From Lunasporangiospora selenospora (Eukaryota; Mortierellomycota; Mortierellomycetes; Mortierellales; Mortierellaceae): a stretch of DNA of 14,343 nucleotides. Made by a program: the position numbers and the translations under genes. This document shows positions 1 through 7,214 of the stretch, in pieces. How positions within the stretch are numbered: position 1 is the stretch's first letter; each line of letters opens with the position of its first letter. The stretch lies in assembly GCA_015680635.1 (NCBI GenBank), contig JAABOA010000260.1, forward strand, positions 3,823 to 18,165. Reading direction: 5' to 3'. The notes beneath the pieces are model-generated. The model did no database searches and was not told the DNA's origin. It saw nothing but the letters and a program-made list of their open reading frames with translations.

Positions 1-27
1 CTATCATTGTTGTTAATAGGAAATGGT

Positions 28-302
28 TTACATATCGACTAAGCGTATCCGCTTTATTTTCATCCACTTGGTTTCTTCAAATCCTTTAGCCAACAGCGAC
101 GTTAAAAAGATTTCCTGCTCAAGGATACAATCCAGTGAGATCTGCAAACAGTTCTTGAGCGTCACCACTGATGCGCCAGCCTCGTCAGCATAAAGACGCT
201 TATTCAGGATTCAGGAATAATGATTTGAACTACTTTTACACAAAATGGGAAAAAATAGTACAGCCAAACAACACTTGCATTCAATACACCAGTGCAGTCC
301 AT
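28..302 (-). CDS. Possible small two-exon protein, unrecognised
   Basis: This is a tentative model. The 3' exon (28-167) ends in TAA and reads as a normal-looking protein tail (…SLLAKGFEETKWMKIKRIRL…). It follows a plausible acceptor, CATCAG, with a CTGAC branch-like motif about 16 nt upstream. A phase-1 match joins it to a short exon at 242-302 that starts with ATG and ends T|GTGTAA, giving a 74-nt intron and a 66-residue product with a hydrophobic stretch near residues 10-25. A CT-rich tract lies about 140 nt upstream on the same strand, as before WEE1. The family is not recognised. The 3' exon could instead start further upstream near 200, or the whole model may be chance. Confidence 0.27.
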
Positions 303-708
303 CGCTCAGTGGAAGTAAGGAGCAAACAATAAAGCAACTAGATTGAATAACCTTGATTGGCCAAGAAACTATTGGAGAAGACTGCACCGATATGCTCTTC
401 GTGGAGTAGAAAGGACGGTTGACTGAAGTGGAAGTGTAAAAGAGAGAGAGAGAGAGAGAGAGAGAAGGGCAAGGACAGCTGTAATAGCAATGCCAAAATT
501 ACGTTTTATGAGGAAGTGAGGTCTATCCAAAGACTTCTTTTTTTTCTTCTTTTTCTTTTTCTTTTTCTTTTCTGTATTCTTGTATCCGATGGCCTGTTCA
601 TGCATAAAGCAGAGTCGAGCACTTTGCCCTCTCATTTCTCAGGCACCGTTTTCTTTGCAAGCTTTGGTTCCGCCTATGAATGTACGCGAGGTCCAACTCC
701 TTATACTC
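303..708. other. Intergenic region between the small candidate gene and GET2
   Basis: No supported gene. It holds an (AG)n run at 441-464 and a T-rich tract at about 537-573. On the minus strand this is the 3' flank of GET2 and the possible leader of the candidate at 28-302. I saw no AATAAA directly downstream of the GET2 stop. Confidence 0.6.
441..466. repeat. (AG)n microsatellite
   Basis: About twelve AG dinucleotides in a row, read as a CT tract on the minus strand. Similar pyrimidine tracts precede the WEE1 start and the plus-strand gene, so it may be part of a leader or promoter. Confidence 0.9.
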
Positions 709-2145
709 TTATGAAAACATATGAACAAAGACAATGGTCATACCGACTACGAATACAACTACGGACAAGTCATTGACCAAAGAAGACCAGATAAGTCGAT
801 ACCGCATAAAGACTCTGATCGCGTCCGAGAAGGGTGGTGGCAGGAACCCGGCCAGAGTGCCCAATGTACTACTTGGTGACGTTGTTAGACCATGAAGGTA
901 CATCCGGGTCGATTGTAACAAGAGTTCCATCGTGATAAAGTACCAGAATATGGGCTATAAGAACGAGTTTTCATGAATACAGAATAAAGAAGTAAGGGTC
1001 TCTGGATCGTTTCTAGTTGAGAAAATCATTGACTAGAGGTAGATCTCGCATCTGACACTTACCACTGGAGAGACGTTAAACACTCCATAAGGCAAAGGCT
1101 TCGCTGTGGCCAACGCATCGAAACGTCCAAAGTCGCCCTGGCGTCGATACTCTTGATAGACAACGCCAACACCCAACATGGCTGACAGCACAAAGTGCAG
1201 CAGTTTCCACCACCTCGCCCAGACGTCCTCCTGAGGAGTGATTACTGTGAATCCTGGAGGCAAGTTCCCGGCTCCTTGTTGCTGCTGTTGTTGCTTCAGA
1301 GACTGATTAAATGTAGAACTCTCGCTTTGGCTTGATGATCTCGTCCTCGTCAGAACATTGTGATGCTCTGGAGAGAGGAATGGGTTGTTCATAAACATGT
1401 TTTGCTGTTGCTGTGAAAGTGTACTGTGACCAGTACCGAATCCAGAAGACGAGGTTGGTTGATGACGAGAGGTAGACTCTGGAGCAGGTGCGCCCAGAGA
1501 ATCGTCTGGATCGGCATCATGAGGATCCTGCGCAACTGGGGTATTCGTCTCGGATTGATTGCTTGACTCTGTCGCAACAGCGGGTGTAGTTCCTGGAGTT
1601 GTTGTAACTGAAGCCACACCAGAAGATGTCGAGTTGTACGAAGGAGTCCGTCGCATGGATAAAGTGTCAGCGGTGTTGTGTCTGAGAGGCGATCCAGGCA
1701 TTGCAAGTTCTTCTTCTTCTTCAATCCCACTCCGTACAGATGCCGTCCTGGACATTGCTGGGCTCTGACCTAGAGTGATTCGAGTAGGAATAAAAGGAGG
1801 TTAGCCAGGCAGGCTACTTCCGGGTTGAGATAAACATGCTATTGAAAGTGCAAAGAGCCACTTGCCTCTGGAGTTTGTCGATCCCAAATACTCATTCTCC
1901 TTGTTCGCTTCGTCGCCTGTAAAAGTACCTGAAGCATCTGTGACAGACAGGTGTACCTTGCGTCGCTCATCTTCTTGCTCCTTCCGGAGTAATTGCTCTC
2001 GAGCCATGAGCACGGTCGGCGAAGGCGCCACTTGCGCATTGCCCGATGTGCCCGTGATCTTGCTCAATCGCGATTCGCCCGAGGCAAGGATTTTCTTTTG
2101 GCGGGCCTCACGGCGCTTCCGCAACAGTTCTGCCTGATCTGTCAT
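709..2145 (-). CDS. GET2: GET2/CAML-like subunit of the GET insertase receptor
   Basis: In this family the protein is an ER-membrane receptor that, with Get1, accepts tail-anchored proteins from the cytosolic ATPase Get3. The model is complement(join(709..954,1063..1769,1866..2145)), 410 aa. The start at 2145 opens with a basic cluster at residues 9-18 (RKRREARQKK) followed by SRLSKITG, matching the Get3-binding RERR-type motif of Get2. Residues about 95-275 are low complexity, rich in S, T and Q, with two poly-Q runs. Three hydrophobic segments follow: about 280-298, about 330-345 (starting PIFWYFITMELLLQ) and 388-410, as in Get2/CAML. Exon 1 ends phase 1 at a GC donor (AG|GCAAGT) and joins TAG|GT at 1769. 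Intron 2 is a normal GTAAGT...TAG. Retaining intron 1 would stop the protein at 114 residues, without membrane segments. Family call is good; the long middle is not diagnostic. Confidence 0.87.
1770..1865 (-). other. GET2: GC-AG intron in GET2
   Basis: This 96-nt intron starts GCAAGT directly after CCAGAG and ends CTCTAG, with GCTAAC as a branch-like site. The phase-1 join restores the frame into exon 2. The only nearby GT (GTGGCT) does not give an in-frame join with the TAG acceptor. Confidence 0.8.
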
Positions 2146-2655
2146 GGTTACTTGGTTTGTCAGAGGAATGAGAACGAAGGATGAAGTTGAGGTTGAGAAA
2201 CGGCTCTTGCAAAGTACAGAGGAGCAATTGGATGCCAGATGAACAAGTCGTCGTCTTTTGGCTACTTGTGCTTATTGTCGTGGCAGCTCCTGAACGGGGA
2301 CGAGCGACGAGTAAGAGGCACTAGGGAGGAAGAGAGGCAGAGAAGGAAATAGAAGGCGACGATGGACGAGATGGGGAATGGGCGAACAATGGGGTTACAG
2401 CAGCTTTCACGCTTGCCTGATCAGCCACTTTTTGGAGAAGCTTCCACGAGCCAATCGTATCGATACGCGCAAAGAGGTCTCTCCAACGGTGTTCTCTTTT
2501 TGAGTTTATGCCTTTTTTTTTTTTTTCACGCGTGCATTTCTATGCAACTCTTTCCCGCCACCTTGCCTCTCTCATAGGGGACTGCCATCCGATCCGATCT
2601 TTCTCGCGCTACTCTATTCTCTTTTGTGAGGATGGGCAAAAATGCCCTGTCAGGC
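2146..2655. other. Intergenic region: GET2 upstream, FTR1 downstream
   Basis: No supported gene in these 510 nt. On the minus strand it is the 5' flank of GET2 and the 3' flank of FTR1. It contains a T run at about 2513-2526, an ACGCGT palindrome at 2528-2533 within CACGCGTG, and a small hairpin at 2634-2647. No AATAAA was seen downstream of FTR1. Confidence 0.6.
2634..2647 (-). terminator. Small hairpin just after the FTR1 stop
   Basis: GGGCA and TGCCC arms of 5 bp with an AAAA loop, 8 nt past the FTR1 stop codon. Such a short stem could be chance; a role in 3'-end formation is only inferred. Confidence 0.25.
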
Positions 2656-3993
2656 TCACTCTAGGTCCAATCCTGTTGGCAATGAAGTATGACTGTCAGG
2701 TCTTCGGATAACGTTCCCGTAGCGATTTGCTCCAGTGCTTTCTCCTTGGCTCATGAACCGATCCCTTGATCGCCGCTGGTCTGCTAGAGTATCGTCTTCT
2801 TCACCCAGGCTTTCCAAGAGACTATACGTTGTCAATCCAGTCGAGAATGACTTTGTGGATAATTGTCTTTGTCGTTTCAACTTGAGACGCACGAGCACGG
2901 CGATGACCACAAACCAATAAGAAATATATCCTGTAATGGTCCAGATTGATGCAACATTGCTCCAACCCAGAATCGCATTAAACAACTGCCATCCTCCAGC
3001 ATCCGGTTGCTTTGGATCACAGCACTTCAATGCCCAGATATTGACCCTCGGGTCATAGGTTCCTGCATCATCAGATTGTGCTCCAGTCAACTTAATCCAC
3101 CGATCTGCTTCGAAAGCCGCAATGCCCTTTGCGACCAACCCTGCTGCCAGCAACAGAAGCACGCAGGTGGACCCCACAAAGAACTTTTGGAGATTCATCC
3201 GATTCCCTCCTCTGTAGATGGACCAACCAATCAGCAGCCCTAGCGCGACCCCGGCCCCAACCGCTAACGGAATCGCCTCCCATGTTTCCGTGAACGTTAC
3301 ACCACCAATGAAGACAACAGCTTCCAAGCCCTCTCGAAGGACTGTAACTAGAGGAAGGAGAAAGAGAGCATATTTTCTAGACTTGTTCCCAAGCCCGCGA
3401 GCGTTCTCTTCATCTAGGGCGGTAGCGAGCTTCGATTTCCACTTTTCTTGCATTTGGTTTGTCCGGAGCATTGCCAATCCAATAGTTGTGATCATTATCA
3501 CAGCGATAAAAGAAAAGCATCCTACCCAGATGCCTTCACTCTTGGCCCATAGATTGGTTGCATAAACGTTCCTACACGGATAATATCAGTAACAATCGAA
3601 GTTATGAGAGAGAGAACCTACTATTCCGCGCATTTTTTTTCATCATAGATGGGATACCTACCATACAACAATGAACGCGGCACCGATAGCAATGGAGACC
3701 AACAGACCAAGCCCCGTTCCGGCCCATATCTAATCCCAATTGATCCCCCCCCCCCAGGCTTGCTTCGTTAGTTTAAAAGGCCTTTTCTAGAGAATGAAAA
3801 AAAAGAGACTAAAAGGGGGAGCTTTTCTATTCTTTTGACATGCCTGTCGTGCTAGACGCTTTCGGACAGGGTCATCACTGGGGAGGACCTGACTCAAGAA
3901 CGACAGAAGCACAGAAACAATAATCGCGGCTTCAGTCGTTTCCCGAAAGATGATGAAAAAGATTGGGATGGAGAAGTAATCTCCTGTTCCCAT
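2656..3993 (-). CDS. FTR1: High-affinity iron permease Ftr1
   Basis: Fungal Ftr1 is a plasma-membrane permease that works with an Fet3-type multicopper ferroxidase to import iron. The model is complement(join(2656..3571,3662..3729,3844..3993)), 377 aa, close to usual fungal Ftr1 length. It carries the paired iron-binding motifs: R17-E21 (RETTE, usually RExLE) in the first membrane segment and R152-E156 (REGLE) in the fourth. Seven hydrophobic segments lie at about 7-31, 52-73, 86-108, 141-164, 173-191, 203-226 and 279-300. The extracellular loop CCDPKQPDAGGW and FNAILGW before the last segment are family hallmarks. The C-terminal tail (about 300-377) is polar and Ser-rich. Intron 1 (3730-3843) is GC-AG and contains an 11-nt C/G run; intron 2 (3572-3661) is GTAGGT...TAG. 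No FET3 partner lies in the window. Confidence 0.95.
3730..3843 (-). other. FTR1: GC-AG intron in FTR1
   Basis: This 114-nt intron starts GCATGT after CGACAG and ends GATTAG, with a clear ACTAAC branch site. The phase-0 join gives ...RLARQ-IWAGTGLGLL..., which matches the conserved Ftr1 order RQVW-G. Using the nearby GT (GTCAAA) puts exon 2 in the wrong frame. Confidence 0.87.
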
Positions 3994-4335
3994 GGCTTAA
4001 AAAAATAATTGAAATGGGGGTCTATAAGGTCAATTATTGGTCTGGTAATGATGATGATGATCCCATGAAAATGGGTACGAGAAGAAATAAGGATGCTGAA
4101 GGACTGGCTAAGACGAGGGGGGGAAAAAAGGCGAGAAACAAATACTGCACTGCGACAGAGCAATTGAAAAGCGAGCAGGTCGAGGGAAGGACACAGGACA
4201 GCGCTCCGAGAACTGAAAAGTAGGACACATTGAGTGGAAGTGGGTATTGAGGGACTTGCCAAGAAAAATGTGGTGATTGGGTAAACGTTTATAGGTGTTG
4301 ATGGAGTCCAGAAGGATGCCCGCAGGTGATACTTT

Positions 4336-4414
4336 GGAGAACTAGCAGACGACAAAGACAGGAGAACTAGCAGACGACAAAGACAGGAGAACTAGCAGAC
4401 GACAAAGAAAGGAG
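4336..4414. repeat. 25-bp tandem repeat, about 3.2 copies
   Basis: Copies lie at 4336-4360, 4361-4385 and 4386-4410, each beginning GGAGAACTAGCAGACGAC. The first two are identical and the third differs only in its last few bases; a partial fourth (GGAGA) follows. It sits about 340-420 nt upstream of the FTR1 start and about 130-210 nt downstream of the WEE1 stop. Confidence 0.97.
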
Positions 4415-4513
4415 ACTCAGCGCGAGAGATAGAGGAGTAAGCTTGGTCTGTCAACCACGACAAATTGTTTAGATGTCATATAGGACACGTTATTGAATAT
4501 CAATAGCATCCGC

Positions 4514-4527
4514 TTTATTATTTTATT
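4514..4527 (-). terminator. Polyadenylation signals for WEE1
   Basis: Two AATAAA hexamers on the minus strand (4514-4519 and 4522-4527) begin about 19 nt after the WEE1 stop codon at 4546. Their position and strand fit poly(A) signals, though the 3' UTR would be very short. Confidence 0.5.
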
Positions 4528-4545
4528 CTCGGGGAAAGCGCCAAG

Positions 4546-7214
4546 TTAGAGTGACTGTAGCAGAAGGCCATGCATTGCTGCCTCTACACGAGACCCTCTA
4601 TCACCACTCTCGCTTCTCCTATATAAGACCTGTTGAATTTGTAAATATCCTAAAATCATTGTTGCTGTCGGTCGACGGTCAAAATCAGGTTGTACCATGT
4701 CCTTAGTCAGCTGAAGTAGCTCGTCCGAGAACAGTCTCGACTTTTTGATTATTGGTGTTGTCTCTAAAGCGCTCTGAAAGATACCCAAGCCTGAGGAAGA
4801 CGGTGTTCGTGTAAACGATCCAGAAGGCATCTGCAGCGAGGGTTCGGAGAACCTCTCAGTCCAAGACGTTGACAAAGGAGAGGACGTCTCTGACCCTCCG
4901 TCGCTTGTCAAGATATGAGAGTAGCCATGTGTATCTGTTATTTCTTCTGTTGCTTCAGCATCTGCCGTGGTAGTCGTGTCTGCTTCAGTCGCCTGTGAGT
5001 TCTCCAAACTAAACTCTGTCAAGTCCAGATTCTCATTACGAAGCATATGCCATTCTGGTCCATCGCCTGGGAGATTTCCTGTTCGATTGGAGACCATTTC
5101 ATAGACAGTAATGCCGAGGCTGAACACATCTGAATGCTTCCCGCATTGACCGCTCAAAAGCTCCTGAGCCATATAATACTTGTCGCCTTCCACTATGTCC
5201 TTATTTTCCATGGGATACAAAACTGAGTGCCCAAAGTCTCCAATCTTGAGTGAACCCAGCGATGTGATGAAAATATTCTCAGGCTTGATATCCAAATGAA
5301 TAACACCACTGTCGTGAATAGCCTTGAGACCCTGTTGACACAATACAGAAGAATATGGTTAGTATAATTTGATCCGCAATTTTCTACTAACAATCAAGTG
5401 AAGAGAGGACTGAGGTGATGTGTACTGACCGAACTCAAATCCGTGAGACATCGCCATATCCGTTTCTCGTCAAACCCATTATATTTCCTTTGGGCTAGGA
5501 GTGCAGACTTCAAACTAAAAGCATATAGATCGAGCATGAAAGAGATTAAGATATCGCATCGGATCCTTTGCCTCGGCTGTTGTGAACAGATCTCTCCAAA
5601 AAAAAAGAAAAAAAAACGAACCTTCCAAGTTTGCAAAGCTCCATTCGCATGTAAATTTTTCCGCGCTGCTCCCACGCTTCCAAGAGTTGCAGGACATGCG
5701 GATTCGGTTCCACTTTCCACATGTTCCGGACTTCGGTGAGGTAGTGTTTCCTTTGTTGTTGTTGAATATGATTGAGAGAATAAAATAAGTAAGTATCATT
5801 TGAAATAATGTACAACCTTTTCACCTGGCTGGCTATCGAGTGCTTTCCAATCTGAATTAGAGACTCACCTCTCCATAGCTCCTTGGACAGTCTTTCGCAA
5901 TTTCTTGACAGCATAAAATCCCTTTGTCGCCTTACTTTGTACCTTGAGCACATCTGCAAAATCACCGACCCCCAACGCAATCTCACTCAAGTAATAATTT
6001 GTTGACAGATAATCCGGATAATCTCTTGGCCCTGACTTGGTCCGGCTGAATGAAACTGTAGAAATGATAAAATCGAATCAAAACTGGTGAGCTCGCAGAC
6101 CTACTAGGATCGACCCATGGGAATGCTGTGCATAATCACAGCGGACATAATACCTCTGGATTCCATGCGAAAGAGGGTGTCCAGGTATTCCTGTGTTAAG
6201 TGGTGGGGATCCTCAGAGTACCATTGACTTTCTGACAGATAATCGAGAGGAAATCGAGCCTTTGGTCTGGCCGAAACAATGAATGGGTTCTCATCGAATG
6301 TAAATGTCGATGAGCCGTCAGACGAGTCCAGATCTCCAAAAAACCCGAATGATGATGACTGAAGTGGTGTTCCAGGAGGTGTACCAAAGTCTGGTGGGGG
6401 TATAGGCGAATAGATAGGTGAATAGATAGGTGAACCCTGATCACTGACAATCGAATCCTGCTTTACAAACTCTGGTAGCTTGAGTGGTCGCTCAAGGCCT
6501 AGTAAATGTATCGGGAGAGGTGGGAATGTCGGTTGGGTCTCTTCCGAACTGGATGTTTTGATCATCATCACGTCATGGGGTGAGTGTGGTGGCGAACACT
6601 ACGGCTATTTAATGCATACCTTTGATTGGGAGACCCTTGAGCCCCTTGGTCCGTGTCCTTGGTTCGTCTTTTGGGCTAGGAGCTTTTGGATGTTTCCCGA
6701 GCAATGACCCTCTCTCTGTGCCTCCATACATTCTCGAAAGTAGCGATTCAGACCGCTGGAATGATGGACGACCAAGGGGTCCTGCTCTTGACGGTGTCGA
6801 CACAAGTTCATCCTCATCGTAAACTCGAGGGAGTGCCAAGATCCGTCTATTCTTGGGTCCAGGTGTGCTGAACACATCCTCAATCAACAAGGGGTTCCTG
6901 TTCTGCTGGGGCGTACAGGCAAGTGGAGTCGAACGGCGTCTGCTCCCAAAAGACTGTTCGACTGATTCAGCAAATGGCGATGAGCAAGGCAATGAAGAAG
7001 AGTAGGGCGAGCCACTATCCTCCTCTGTGAGTTGCTCCGTGGCCATTGTCTGCTCATCAACTTGTTCTAGTTCATCTGAAAGTTCGGCGGGATCGGGGGT
7101 CATGACGGCATCTAGAGTTATCAGATTCAATTCGAATTAGCTGCACTGGACGAAATTGCAATGCGCCGATGGGGATCAGTTGTAGGCAGACATTATACCA
7201 TCGGGGCGGATCAT
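4546..7214 (-). CDS. WEE1: Wee1-type mitosis-inhibitor protein kinase
   Basis: Wee1 kinases phosphorylate the inhibitory tyrosine of Cdk1 and delay entry into mitosis. The model is complement(join(4546..5331,5430..5514,5622..5750,5869..6055,6154..6498,6620..7111,7199..7214)), about 679 aa; all phases agree. Residues 1-284 are Ser/Pro/Thr-rich with many SP/TP sites, typical of the regulatory region. The kinase domain starts near 303: glycine loop GVGDF (313-317), Lys335 in YAVKKL, alpha-C Glu353, EAWEQRGKIYMRMELC, then HLDIKPEN with Asp432, Lys434 and Asn437, DFG at 450-452, and the Wee1 signature EGDKYYMAQELL (466-477). An acidic, Ser/Thr-rich insert of about 86 residues (528-613) precedes the final lobe with DRRPTA. 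Less certain parts are the 16-nt first exon (alternative start ATG 7103), the exon 3 donor (GTATTA at 6153) and the acceptor at 6499. Confidence 0.93.
6408..6431. repeat. WEE1: 12-bp tandem duplication inside WEE1
   Basis: GAATAGATAGGT occurs twice in tandem in exon 3. It encodes a duplicated YSPI in the regulatory region, so it doubles a Ser-Pro site. Confidence 0.85.

Larger units (their letters stand above)
3994..4545 (-). promoter_or_regulatory. FTR1 upstream region
   Basis: This 552-nt gap separates the WEE1 stop from the FTR1 start. No gene is supported. On the FTR1 strand it has CCAAT boxes at 4036-4040 and 4276-4280, a TATAAA at 4288-4293, a short GAT triplet run near 4048-4062 and the 25-bp tandem repeat at 4336-4414. 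One GATA-factor-type site (AGATAG) sits at 4427-4432. Fungal iron genes are often repressed by siderophore GATA factors, but a single match is weak evidence. Confidence 0.45.

Noticed and set aside
50-61. ATCCGCTTTATT shared with the WEE1 3' end at 4508-4519
   Set aside because: A 12-base match is expected by chance several times in a window this size, and at the left end it falls within the candidate coding exon.
2528-2533. ACGCGT (MluI cell-cycle box-like) in the GET2 upstream region
   Set aside because: It is a single six-base match next to a gene with no cell-cycle role, not near WEE1; probably chance.
3894-4355. 153-codon minus-strand open frame upstream of and overlapping FTR1 exon 1
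   Set aside because: It overlaps the well-supported first FTR1 exon in another frame and has leader-like low-complexity composition; it is a shadow of the promoter and exon.
6541-6571. WEE1 exon 3 starting at CATCCAG near 6551 or at GAAG near 6541
   Set aside because: The CAG acceptor gives the wrong phase. The AAG acceptor fits phase but is weak and sits just after the CAG; the TAG at 6499 fits phase and follows a pyrimidine-rich stretch.
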